Shown: one piece after another, positions 46,232 through 57,451 of the stretch
Position numbering within the stretch: position 1 is the stretch's first letter
How the letters are laid out: each line of letters begins with the position of its first letter
Assembly: GCF_000003855.2 (NCBI RefSeq)
Contig: NW_003101677.1
Location: forward strand, 1,781,506 to 1,845,505
Length of the DNA stretch: 64,000 bases
Reading direction: 5' to 3'
From: Blastomyces gilchristii SLH14081
Taxonomy: Eukaryota; Ascomycota; Eurotiomycetes; Onygenales; Ajellomycetaceae
Made by a program: the position numbers and the translations under genes
Notes under the pieces: model-generated
The model's database searches: none
What the model saw: only the letters and a program-made list of their open reading frames with translations
What the model was told of the DNA's origin: nothing

Positions 46232-47390
46232 AGGTAACGGTAATGCGAGTGGGGAAGGGTAATTCCAAAATGGTAAAGTCTTGGTTGAATAATGATATTT
46301 TCAAGTAAGAGGAAAATAAAACAAGCAAGCAACAAAATAAAAATCGGGTAGGCGGTTTTGCTTTCCCAAGGCTTCCAACAGGGTCAGAGTTGACAAACTG
46401 TGGCCGTTGCGTTCCAGGTGCTTGGATAAAAGAATCAACAAACAGCAATAGCCTCGCAAGCGCAAGGGGCGACGATTTAGAATTCGACGGAACAAGCTGA
46501 CGAATGGAGGTCCTAGGTAATAATAGATGGCACAGGCGTCCGTAAGCGGTTTCAGAGCCGCTGGGATCGAGCGGAATGGTGAAACGAGAAGACGTCGATG
46601 GGCGGAAAACAAGGACTGGCACGAAAAGAAAGAATAAAAGTAGTCGACAGCCGGCAGAGGTAATGGGGTTGCTTGTCGAATACACCGTAAGTAAGCAACG
46701 ATGTTAAGGAGAGGACAAAGAAGAAGAGGAAGAAGAGGAAGAAGTTGTAACTAGCTGCAACGAAGGAGGAAGAGGAAAGAAAGTTGGATGAAGTCAGGTC
46801 ACATGCTGGGAGGCCAATGGGGAAGTTAGTTACTTGATTGGTACTTACACTGCCCATATATTCCAGAGCAAAGATACAGGTAGCTACCAGGTACTCCTCA
46901 TTTCTTTTGGCGGGGATCTGAAACAATCCTGGACCAAGATTAGTTTGCTCTAAAATATCCTTGGAAAATGGATGACGACTGGGCTTCTTACCTCAGGCGG
47001 GAATACGGGTGCTGGTTGGTTGTTGTGCGGCGGCGAGTTTAACTACGCTGTTAACTAATCTATCGCGCGGGCTAAGAATAGGCTGACGCTAAGAGAGGGC
47101 CGGCTGTTTGGGGAGATCTGGTGAAGAATGATGGGAGAAATGTAGATATGATCGATGTTGCATAGCTCTAGACACTATCCAAGTCTATTTCCGTTTTATT
47201 GGTGGAATTACAATGTATTCAAATTGTAGATAATATAACTACTCTCTATGGCCGGGGGCGGGGGCGAATTTTATATGCCTCTCAACCATATCTACAAAGC
47301 CGCGAAAATATCCAAAACCACCGACATCCATCTAAAAAAACCAAAACCTATAACTACATACCAATATTTTTTTTAAAAAAGGAGATCAGA
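46232..47390. promoter_or_regulatory. Region upstream of the TCP11-like gene
   Basis: The long stretch 46232-47000 reads as CT-rich on the minus strand, as expected for a fungal 5' leader; overlapping minus-strand frames rich in Ser, Phe and Leu are artefacts of this. A TTAACTACGCTGTTAACTAA word lies at about 47039-47058. The right end holds the 3' untranslated region of the DUF1446 gene. Confidence 0.4.
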
Positions 47391-49952
47391 TCACAATCTC
47401 GTGCCCTCCAAAATACCCACAGGAATCTCCACAACTTTATCACGCACATAATCCGCAAACCCCTTCCCCAAACAATCCAGCTTCGTCGAACTACTCACCC
47501 CACGGCCCAAAATCCCATAAATCACAAAATGCACCGCCCACAACCGCGGGAACTCAACCCGCTCGATGAAATACCCATCATCATCCTCACCCAGCAACTC
47601 CCGCATCTTCTCCCGGCTCATGAAGCTCCGGAACCAGTCCCACTGGCCCGCTGACCGCACGAAGATGCCAAAGTTGATATTGGCTCCCTTATCTCCCGAT
47701 CGTGCGAGGGCGATGTCGCCTAGGCGCATGCGGGTCGTGGGGCCGAGGGTGCTTATGGCTATTGGGGAGACGGTGTTGTAGTTCTTCCGTGCCTCGAGGG
47801 CTTCGAAGGCGGGAGGGTGGCCAGCGGCGATTGATGAGGTGGTAGTTGCGGTTTCTTGGCTGCTCCCCCCGCCACCACCACCACCACTACTACTACGGCT
47901 TGGGGTGAGAATATTTACGGTTTCTTTGAGGGAATGCTGGCGGTACAGAGCTGGGTAAAAGGCGAGGTAAGGGCGTGGCAGGGCAGTTCGTTGGTCGAGG
48001 GAGAGATGGAAGCCTTAACCCAGGGTCAGCGTTAACTCACTGGTTAGGTTATCTTGAAGCAATCTTGTTCCGTAGTTACCTGAAAAGTGCTGCATGGCAA
48101 ATTCGCCCATGACCATCGGCACCGCCATGACGGTGTCTGCATCCTCGGCCTGCGTAAATACACGACAGTAGGTCGTGCTCTTAAACTGGCTGGAAGGATT
48201 CGCAGCCGGGGTCCCAAGCCTGCACTCCCAGTTTCGTCAGACAAGATCTCAAAGAAATATATATATGATACGGTCTAAATTAGATAGGAAGAACTGACAC
48301 TTGAAATTCCAAAAAATGGAATTTATCTGCAGTAAGACCCCTCTTTGCCAGTCCAAATCGCATCTGTTTCTCGAAAAGCTCCCATTTCTTATCGGTGCCA
48401 TAGCCTGTCGCGTTTATGAGAAGCTGAGATTCGAACCCCCCTCGGTAGAATATTGCTAGTTTTGTCGTGGGAGGTGGCGGGCCACCGGTTACACCAGAAA
48501 CTCGCACCCTGTTGGTTTTATATGAGTCATGAAGCTGTATCCTTAATAATGGCGGGGAGGTGATGGAATGTTAATAATGTATCTACTTACCGATCTTTTC
48601 CTACGGCCTCAATTGAGATGTTCTGTGTATATGCCTTGACGTCACCTAAACGCCATTGTCGTTGTTAGTTTCCCCGAAAATCCCGAAAATAGATAAGAAA
48701 AAAAGAAAAGGGGGAGGGGGGGTTAGTTGAGAGCAGGGGAAGAAAAAAGCTTACTATTAAGATAAACATCTCCCTGCAGCTCATACAAAAACTGACACTT
48801 AACCACATCCACATTCACAAGCCCCTTCGTCCCTTCATGCTTTGTAACCACACAACTCCCCCCAGCATCCACCTCCACAATCCCAAACGGCAAATCCACA
48901 AATCTATCGAGATCATACTCCGAGAAGCCCGAGAAATTCGACCCGGTCACGTACGCCGAGCATTCAATGAGGTGGCCCGCAATCAATGCCCCGGCTAGCG
49001 CGTCATAGTACGTCTCCTTCCATCCGTGCCAATACCATGCGGCGCCGATTACGGGGGAGGCATCTGCGACACGTCCACAAATTATGATATCGGCGCCTGC
49101 TTCCAGGCCCTTGACGATTGCGCGGGCGCCGAGGTATGTGTTTGCGGAAACGACTGGTTTACCCTGGGTGTCCAGGAGATCGTTGGTGTGCGCCTGCGTC
49201 TGGATTTCCGGGTTGTTGGAGTCGAGATGGGCGGGCAGTGTGCCTGTCTTTGCGAGGCTGTCCCGTACCTCGTCGAGGAGGTTGTCGCCGGCGACGTAGG
49301 CGACTTTTAGGTCATAGCCTCGGCTGCTTACCTAGCCATAACCTCAGTATTTCGGGGGTTCTTGTCTCAAATAAAAAGGGGGTTGGGGGCGGGGGGGAAA
49401 GCAACCGCTTACCAGCTTCTGGGTTTGAACAGCCAAACCACGAGGGTTCAAAGCGCCCCCGTTGATAACTATTTTGATCCGCTTAGCCGCGATAGCGTCT
49501 ATCGATTGCTGGATCCCATCCCATGCATACGGATCATATCCAGGATGCTGTCCGGCCGCCATCGCCTCCGCATGTTCGGCCAGGTTCATTTCTAAATCAT
49601 CACATAAGTATTTAAGTAGATGATTCTCTCCCTCTTCCGAACAAACAGAAACGGGAAAAGGCCTTTTTTAATTTTAATCCTTCAACTACACACCTGCAAG
49701 ATAATCTCCCGTAATGAAATCCACATCCCCAAGCGTTGCCTGCCGCAGCATTTGATATCCGGGATCGCCTGTGCACGTGGTATATTTATTAGCCTAAATT
49801 GTTTTTTGAAATAGACGATATATAAGGTATAAACAGTAGAGAGAGAAAGATAGAAAAAAAGAAGACCAACCTCGAGCTCCCGAGCAATTCGCAATGCGAA
49901 CGGGCCGCTGCCCCTTCGTTGCCCATCTCGAGGAAGCTGCATTGTTCCGCAT
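47391..49952 (-). CDS. DUF1446 (AtuA-type) family protein
   Basis: Eight exons, 49952-49871, 49768-49694, 49591-49413, 49331-48755, 48645-48591, 48508-48299, 48219-48080 and 48013-47391, give 646 residues with every join in phase. The N-terminal DUF1446 domain begins PVRIANCSGARGDPGYQML and includes DVDFITGDYLAEMNLAEHAE, INGGALNPRGLA, VAYVAGDNLLDE, DIIICGRVADASPVIGAAWY and HLIECSAYVTGSNFSGF. The C-terminal AtuA-like region has LGDIALARSGDKGANINFGIFV. Bacterial AtuA is linked to acyclic terpene (citronellol/geraniol) catabolism; the fungal function is unknown and I do not assign a reaction. A Gly/Ser-rich run near residue 500 is from a microsatellite. Single-exon frames capture only pieces, so the start at 49952 rests on the family N-terminus. 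Confidence 0.88.
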
Positions 49953-51579
49953 CTTTATCTGTCCTCTCCTCAATATTCAATGTTTTTATATATATTTCCC
50001 CTTTCCAATTTCCCAAGGGAACAAAAATGAGCAGTACCAGCAGAGAACAGAATCGAGGGAGCAACTCAGTAGCGTATACGGATGAAAAGCCCGCCATTAT
50101 GAAATCAATCATATCGGGCGAAACTTTTCATTTTATCTCTATTCATTTTCATTTTTTCCCCCTCCATTATTCTCGGATCGTATCCGGGGGAAATCTTAGC
50201 CTCCCCCCCCCCCCCCGGGACCCCAGGCCCCTCTCCTGGTGGGTTGTGCAGCTTGTAGCCAAACACTGGGAACCTCGGCCTCAATATATAGCTTGCTCTT
50301 TGGCAGCCAGCCAACCAGCCCCTTTGAATAATAGTAATAATGAACACGGCGTTTTCGGGCAGCTTTTTTTCCTCAACGCCTCCCAGCCGACCCGACCTGA
50401 CCGCCTCGGCTATGATTGGCAACTTTAACTTTGAAGTGGGGAGGGGAGAATGAACAATGCGGAGGCGGAGAGAGAAGCAGGAAGCAATAAAATAGTTCGG
50501 GGCTCCGCCGCTCCGCTGGCTTCCCCTTTGGAAGTGTGGGAGATAATGTACATGTACATGTACCTAGGTAGTTTCATTATCTGCTAGGGCTGGGGATGTT
50601 GAGCATGGATGTGGTCGGTACACTTCTCAAGTATGGCAGGGCTTTTTTGCCCCTCCTCAATCATTTTGGCGCAGAGCTTTGCGAATTGAATGTATGGTGG
50701 GGCATCTGTGTCGTTTGGAAACGACAACAGTTTCCAGCTAGATTGTGAATCTTGGTAGTTGTGAGGTTGTCGATGAGTCGTCCTTTATCAGAGATCTTCC
50801 CATCGAGGACGGTCATGGTCATGGTTTGGCAGGGAATGTTTGGCAGGGAGTGCAAGGGCCGAGGGGGGTCTTGGTGGCACACTACCGACTGCACGAAAAA
50901 TAAAAATAAGAACAAATAATAAAAAATACAAATAATCAAGAAATACATGCACTAGCTGTGACCCAGCTTGTAGAATTGCTTTATTATGAAAAATATCTCA
51001 AAGCAACATTTTCTCACTTTTATCAGAAAGTAATCAAACCTTCTTTGCATTCGGTGATTGCACAAATTTAAGAGACATTATTGATAAGTGTACGATCTCT
51101 AATTTACTTTATCTACTCTGTACTGTCTATCTTAACACTCAATCATGTACTTACCTCTGTCTGGTATAGTTAAATTTAGATACATATCTAGTAGTGATGT
51201 AGACAAGTGACTTTGTATGGGTAATTCACAGTTCTGAGTGGGATCTGAGAGGAGACAATCTCATGAATACAACAGATGATTAATAGAAAGGTCCAAGAGG
51301 TTGCACATATGCTATGTTCATATACATATAGAACCACTGGTGAGAGACGGAGAGTGGGAGTACGGTACTGACATTCATAAAGATCCTATTTCTACTACCT
51401 CTGAGAGCCGCGAAAAAGGTCCTAAATCCCACACTCCTCATGGTTAACACAGATACTTCCAAATATTTTGCCTCCTAAAGCCAATGAAAACCTGGTATCA
51501 AGGGGGGAAACTTTAGTAGTAGCAACTTTCTTCGGCTTGCCGCTTGCGAGCTTTTCATGAGGTTGGCAAAGATCAGCCA
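49953..51579. other. Intergenic region right of the DUF1446 gene
   Basis: Contains the DUF1446 promoter, a C run of 14 or so at about 50202-50216, and an ACATGTACATGTACAT repeat at about 50549-50565. The right half (50940-51300) is AT-rich and shows no coding signal. Confidence 0.45.
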
Positions 51580-53310
51580 AAGCGCCTGTCGGTCCCGTGT
51601 TCATATCGCCACTTCTCACGCATCTAGCGCATCCATTTCCGCGCGACTTCCATAGCGATTATAGGACTCACCTCAAACCACTCGCGGTGTGCTTCCCCAC
51701 AGTCCGCGCAATTCCCTTCCCGTTTCCGCTGCTCCTTCAATTCCGCATGCACAAGGCCTTCGACGCGGAAGATGTGTTTTGACGGGGTAGTAAGTTCTGC
51801 TTCCTCTGTTCATCTGCTGCATCTTGTTTTGGGAAATAGACCTCTAGTTTGGTACCACATTGCTTTCCCCATCGCTGGAGCCGTTTGCTTATGTCTTTTG
51901 TCATGCCGATCTTCAGGTGCCCTAAGTTTCCGGGTTGCCAGTAAATCTATATGAAATCCTCCCTATTATTATCTTTATTGTTCTTAAACGGGCTCATAAT
52001 TTTCTTTTCTAGGCATTGACTCGAGGATATACCTTCTTGGCATTTCGGTCGGTACGGCGTGAAGTTTTGTAACTGGGGAATTGGTCGGCTTATGGCTGTC
52101 GGGGGTCCGGTCATGGCCGTCGGTTTGCGTGTTCCTGAGACGGAGCCCGTGTTTACAGCAGAGCTACTGGCCACTAGCTAATCTCCCGATTTCGTGCTCT
52201 GAGCGTGCCGTGATTTTCCAAACTTTTCGTTCAACTCCTTTATAGCCATTTTCTTATGCGTTGTGCGAAGTGACGAGCCAATCAATGTTTCTATCCATTG
52301 GAGAATATCACACGATGGAACAGTCTTCAGGGGTTCCAGGCGGGCATCCCCTTCTTGGATATTCCCTTTTTGGCGCTTGAGGGAGCGCCTATTTCCCCCC
52401 TTATAGCTGGTGCGACGCAGCGCCCACTGCCCTCTGTCAATCTTTGATCAATGTCGGAGGGAATAATTTTTGGCAAGTACCTCACTGGTTGCTTTCACAT
52501 TGGACAGAGTTTTTGGCACCGGCACTGGCATAGCTAATGGTGAACCTGCTGAGGAATTGGTTTTACTGGAACTAGAAGATTGACTCTTGAAATCCCAGCC
52601 CTTCTTTCTGAAATTGGTATCAATGCAGTCACTCTCCAGAATTGGAGAATCCCGCTTTATTAATTCCTGGCTTTCAGGTGTTGAAAACTCTTGTTCACTC
52701 AGTCGAGGTCGCTTTAAATTCCGAGCTCCCTCGTTTATGCGGCTCTCCCTCAACTGCAGGAAATTTTCTACCAACAGAAGCTCCTGTTCACTGACTGTAG
52801 CATGAACCCTAAATTTTCGCTTTAAGGTCCATTTTCGAGTCTCAGACAGCTTGCGCTTTTGACTTTCCTGAGCATCACGCCCTTTGGGCGACGGTTATCT
52901 GACTCCTCAAGCTTCGGAACGGTGTTTTGTAGCGATGAATTTATACTTTGAGGAGAGAATTGTCCACCCTGTGCTTCGAAAGCTGAAGATGAGATTTTCA
53001 GTTGCGGGTGGAGAATACCGGTACATTTTGTCCTCCTGGGCATCAAGCCTGGTGGGCGTCCATGCCCAGTCGTCAGCAGCTCTTGTGTTGGTCTCATGAA
53101 TTCCTTCTCCTGTTACCAAGCAGCGTACTTGGTGTTGGAGAGGAAAGAAGGTCACATCGACGAGTGGACAACCGTTCAGGGGTTGGGCTGTCCCAACCAT
53201 ATTCAGTAGCATCGGTGCTTACAGAATTTTGCTGGATGAATATGCTCGCTTCCCTTCCTTCTGGTGTTCTCGACGGAGTGCTTTCTAGAGAAGAAAAGGT
53301 CTCCTCTGTA
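51580..53310 (-). pseudogene. Broken T5orf172 (GIY-YIG-related) domain gene
   Basis: On the minus strand, 51946 to about 51830 reads IYWQPGNLGHLKIGMTKD followed by SKRLQRWGKQCG, and after a one-base frame change 51778-51669 reads HIFRVEGLVHAELKEQRK and CADCGEAHREWFEV. This is the T5orf172/DUF1766 pattern of many fungal proteins: a GIY-YIG-like beta strand with K-I-G, then V-E-x-L-V-H-x-E-L, then C-x-x-C-G. Upstream in the same direction, 52174-51947 reads FTPYRPKCQ then SPFKNNKDNNREDF, the usual lead-in, stopped by TAG right before the domain. Further out, Ser/Thr/Pro-rich segments (STPSRTPEGREASIF, SPTPERLSTRR) fit a disordered N-terminal part with several stops. Past the domain, AMEVARKWMR is stopped by TAG where Trp is expected. 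Stops, a frameshift and lack of a clean start make it a pseudogene. The 5' and 3' limits are approximate. Confidence 0.72.
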
Positions 53311-53458
53311 TCCGGCTAATCTCCATAAAGAACAGGGGAGAAGTTAGCTTTTGTAGGTGTCTGAGGTTCAGCCAGGTGATGATATGTTCTATTGCCATAT
53401 TTCGTATTCGAATGGGTTAAAGTATGTACTGCACATACAACATTTGGTTTTCAGTGTG

Positions 53459-53600
53459 AAAAAAAGGGGGACTGGAAACTTGAACCCCGAGCTGGGGAAG
53501 GCGCCAGCAATATGAGCATTGCCCCTCCATGCCGCGACAGGACCAACTAGATCATAGCGTGCAGGAATAACAAGACAAGGAATACGCGCCGCTAACGCGG
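53459..53600 (-). mobile_element. Possible Pol III element (tRNA-like or SINE-like)
   Basis: On the minus strand a loose A-box-like word TAGTTGGTCC (53549-53540) precedes a B-box-like GGTTCAAGT (53486-53478) by about 62 bp, and seven T follow at 53465-53459, as in a Pol III terminator. Between them GCAAT and ATTGC could form a short hairpin. The sequence does not fold into a normal tRNA cloverleaf and the A box deviates from consensus. It may be a tRNA-derived short element or chance. Confidence 0.25.
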
Positions 53601-55691
53601 AACCTAAAAATGTGGTTCATCAAAAGAGCCATTAGGGAATGTACTACTAGCCTCGCTAGGACATCACTGATAGCCCTAGATAGCTTTTGAAGGCAATTCG
53701 TCCCTGTTTCTTGACTGCAAAGCGTTCAATGAAACATGCCCTCTCCTCCTGTGTTTTGAAATCACAGAGTTTGAAATGTTACTATTTCTGCCTCAGGAGA
53801 AACAATCATCAGCCACTCTGCATGAAATCTCTGCATTGCCTTGATGGTGGGCACGAGGCTATCCTCGCATATCAATCCATGTCAATGCTGCGCCGCAGGA
53901 ACGCTCGTAGGCGCCACACAACTTCATGGGGAAAGAAAAAAGAAAAGAAAGCATAGAGAAATAGTTCTTCAACTTCATAAAGGATGCTGTGCCTCTGAAG
54001 TAGCTTGTGATCTGGACTCCTAACTTCTTGTGATGAGAGGAGAGAAGAAGGGAGGGCCTGATGAGATTATGAATACTTGAGTATGTTTAGCTCTGGCACA
54101 ATCGGGGTTCCTTTGATACCTACTTATCATCCATCCTATGATAAATATCATCTGGGTCTCTCAACTCTGCTCGAGTGTTCCGCCTCGAGTGACACTAGCT
54201 AATTCGGGAAGTGGAGTTGCCGCGGGCCGTCTTACGCTGCTACAACCCCTGCCATTAGCCGCGCAGTCTCAAGGCTGGAGCATTTTGCCTGCGCTTGCTC
54301 ATTGCAAAGTCATTGGAGGACAACTCTTTCTTTTCACATGAGTGGCTGGCAAAAAAAAAAAATAAAAAATAAAAAAAATAAAAAAATAAAAAATAAAAAA
54401 AAAAATAAAAAAAAAGCACTTTCATGGGACACAGCTGGAGCTGAACTCAATCAATCATATCTCCCAGGCTGACATCATTTGATGATTTCAAGTAACAAGT
54501 TTGTTCTACTCATCATCACAGTATGGCATCTGTTTACTCCCCAAGATCTTCTCAGCACAGACAACTCTCCCTTCCCAATCATGTATCCAACTCCTGCCAA
54601 AGCCGCACAGGGCCAGCAGAGACACAACAACCCCCTGTGACATTATTGTCTTCAGGTGGTACCCACCACCACCACCACCACCACAGCGTCTCAGCCCGAA
54701 TCGTGCACATTCTTATCCCCCTTCACTTTCACACTGCCTCCTGCCACATCCTCCTCCTCCTTCTTCTCCTCCTTCCTCTCTCCCTTCCCCTCTGCACTCA
54801 ATCCCTTCACATTCTCCCCTCCGCACCCAGCACAAAGAATTACGTATATATTGAGAGATTGTGGGGTGAAGCTCATAGCTTAAAGCCAAGACTGACTAAA
54901 CCATATATAGTAATATACTAACTACATTAGGACTAGTGAAATTGGTGCGTGATTATAAAATCAGTATTATGTGGAATTAGGCCTTTACACTGAAAAAACA
55001 ATAAAAGCCATTTGACAAGTCACTATAGACTGCCGTATGTCCGCGTTCTTGGCGCCCAGGAAATCCCGATGCTCATGTTTATTTTCTGATCAGCTTTTTT
55101 GTACTGGGTGGACTGGTCTCGACAGCATTTTTCCCATGGGCTACCTTGATTGTCACCTGCAATCGTTAAATTTTCAGAGCCCATGGTCATACGCGTACTA
55201 CGCAGATAGAATGATCCGGTATGCACGTCGAGTGGTGATCTACTCCGTACATAGGAAATAATTGCATAATTCGTCACATTCGCCTACTAAAAATAACTTG
55301 TAGAAATTAGAGATCTATACACTACCTAGCATATCTAAGTATATATCCCATTGCTCTATTATCTAGGCTGCAAGTTTAAACAACTATGTATAGATCTTTG
55401 GACCAAACCACGCATCTCTTCAGGAAAGTGTTCATAAAAGTTTAGCAAACGAAGCTGTTATATAATGATGGGCGTAAAGTGAATATATCAAGCGGAAAAA
55501 GCTAGTTTGAATGGCCCAGAATATTGAACCTTTGCATAGTGCAGACGTGAGCACCCGGGAGGAAAAGCGCCTCCAGGCAAAACCATGGGGCTGCTCGGAA
55601 AAAGGCAGAAAACACTCCTCCAAAGCGTTCTGCCACTGCATTCAGCGGCCTTTTAAATGGGTGGGTGCACATAGCCATAAGTGCTCAGAAA
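53601..55691. other. Gene-free region between the T5orf172 pseudogene and E1 beta
   Basis: A-rich simple sequence at 54351-54416 (runs of A with single T), a (CAC)n tract at about 54664-54684 and CT-rich DNA at 54720-54830 give false poly-His and Pro/Ser frames. The rest is AT-rich. One TACTCCGTA word is at 55241. No gene was recognised. Confidence 0.45.
54351..54416. repeat. A-rich simple repeat (AAAAAAT)n
   Basis: Sixty-six bases made of A runs broken by single T residues. It could mark the tail of a retroposed element, but nothing recognisable precedes it. Confidence 0.8.
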
Positions 55692-57012
55692 TTAGTACTC
55701 GAGAGTCTTCTTAATCGCATCGAAGATCCCTATTAGGCGCGCCATGTTAGTAAACCAACCGAGATAATACCACATCTTTGCGGAAATGAATGTTCACTTA
55801 CTTGCAACGTCAGGCATATTAAACCTCTCGTAGATCAAGCCTGGATGAATATCCCATCCAGTAACACGGCTGACAGGGGCCTCTAGGCTCAAGAATGCGC
55901 CTTCTTGGATGGTGGCGGCCACTTCTGCTCCAATACCGGCGTTCAGCATACTTTCATGCACAACAATTGCCCGTCCAGTTTTCCGGACACTCTCTAGGAT
56001 TGTGGGCCGGTCCCAAGGATAAAGGGTGCGAAGGTCTATAAGTTCAATGTTGACACCCTTGAAAGCTTTCTCAGCTGCTTCAATTGCCGCGGAACAGAGG
56101 TAAAGAGGTTGTCCATATGATATTATTGTTAGATCTTTCCCTGGTTTGATTACGTCGGCCTTGTCAAGTGGGAGGGTATATGCTTCGGTAGGGACATGTT
56201 CCACTGCTGCCCGGTATAAGATCTTGGGTTCCATGAACACTACAGGGTCATTGCATTCGAGAATGGAAGATAACAAAAGTCCCTTCGCTTGAGTGGGTGA
56301 TCGTGGCATGACAACTCGTAGACCTGGGATGTGAGTAAAAAGAGATTCCGGAGACTGAGAATGGTACCTTCAATTGTCGAGCTATGTTAGCTAGTTGATA
56401 CCAATTTACTGGCGAGGGCAGAGAATTGAGAATTTCATACAAAGCACCATGCCCTACACCTCCGCAAGGCATTCGCACCACGAGTCCGCCAACATGGCTT
56501 CCCGTTGCTCCCTCCCTATATCGGAATTTGGCAGCTTCGTTGACGAGCTGGTCAAAGGCAGGGTACACATAGTCCGCAAACTGGATTTCCGCCACAGGTT
56601 TCATCCCTTCGGCAGCAGCACCAATTGCAAATCCAACAATTCCCTGCTCTGTCAAGGGGGTGTTGAATACTCTCTCAGCCCCAAACTCGGTTTGTAAATC
56701 CACAGAGCAGCGGAATACTCCTCCAAAGGCAACATCTTCCCCAAACAATAGGACCTGGTCTGAAGCTGACAGGGCAGTCCGGAGGGCTGAATTAATAGAC
56801 TGGTAAAGGTTTATTCGTTTCGTAGCTCCACTTTTTGGTAATTCTGTAGAGGAGGGTAATGTGGACGGGGAGTGATGTAGGAGCGGAGTTGTGCCATAGT
56901 TGATCGGCAAATTAAGATGTGCTGAAGGGGAGGGAGCGTGTGTTGAGTACAGGCGTTGACGGCACAATGAGCTTAGCAGCCTTCGTGCAGAGTTATGGGA
57001 AAATGCTACCAT
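55692..57012 (-). CDS. 2-oxoisovalerate dehydrogenase subunit beta (branched-chain E1 beta), mitochondrial
   Basis: Exons 57012-56441, 56367-55802 and 55729-55692 give 391 residues, like human BCKDHB (392). The N-terminus [15 protein letters not shown] is a mitochondrial presequence. Transketolase-type blocks follow: [69 protein letters not shown] and, across intron 1, [20 protein letters not shown] and [14 protein letters not shown]. The C-terminal domain contains [13 protein letters not shown] and ends [10 protein letters not shown] in the short last exon. With the alpha subunit it decarboxylates branched-chain 2-oxo acids from Val, Leu and Ile, using thiamine diphosphate. All joins are GT..AG and in phase. 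The gene diverges from the XPG gene. Confidence 0.95.
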
Positions 57013-57451
57013 TTTCTAACAATATGAGGAATTAAAGAGTGAAGAAAGAAGACGGTCGGTCATCTTGTCTGGGGGGGGCTGCGGATGTTTCTGTCCTGGT
57101 GGTTATAAACAGCCAACGGCTCCCAGCTGTTTGCCGAGCGGGTATCCCGTGACCTCCGCCGAAGATAGCCGTGTGTACGGAGTACTTTTCAACGCCAAGC
57201 CCGGCTGTCCATTTTTGTTTCGGCATTCCAATCGGATAATCATATAATCCGTAGTTAGCGAAGTTGAGAGATCAAGTCACATGGCTTCGCGCCTTCTTTT
57301 CTGCTGGTGGCGCAGGCGACAGTGACTCGGCGCGCCCCAACCTGCAAAAGCGCTCCAAAAAATGGCCGCACTTACCATGGCGGCATAGCAAACTGCTGAA
57401 ATGCGTACCTGTGTGGCCCCGAACTGATGCAAAGTCCGCGGTCCATTCATC
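57013..57451. promoter_or_regulatory. Divergent promoter, E1 beta / XPG
   Basis: The 439 bp between the two start codons serve both genes. A TACGGAGTA word sits at 57176-57184. No known damage-response or metabolic operator was identified. Confidence 0.45.

Noticed and set aside
48420..48440. tRNA B-box-like word GGTTCGAATCTC on the minus strand
   Set aside because: It lies inside exon 6 of the DUF1446 gene and encodes the conserved RGGFESQ; no A box or cloverleaf is present. Similar words inside KEX1 (about 38824) and IGO1 (about 33778) were dropped for the same reason.
54501..54921. His/Pro/Ser-rich plus-strand frames
   Set aside because: They arise from (CAC)n and CT-rich simple sequence; no start context, splice sites or family resemblance.
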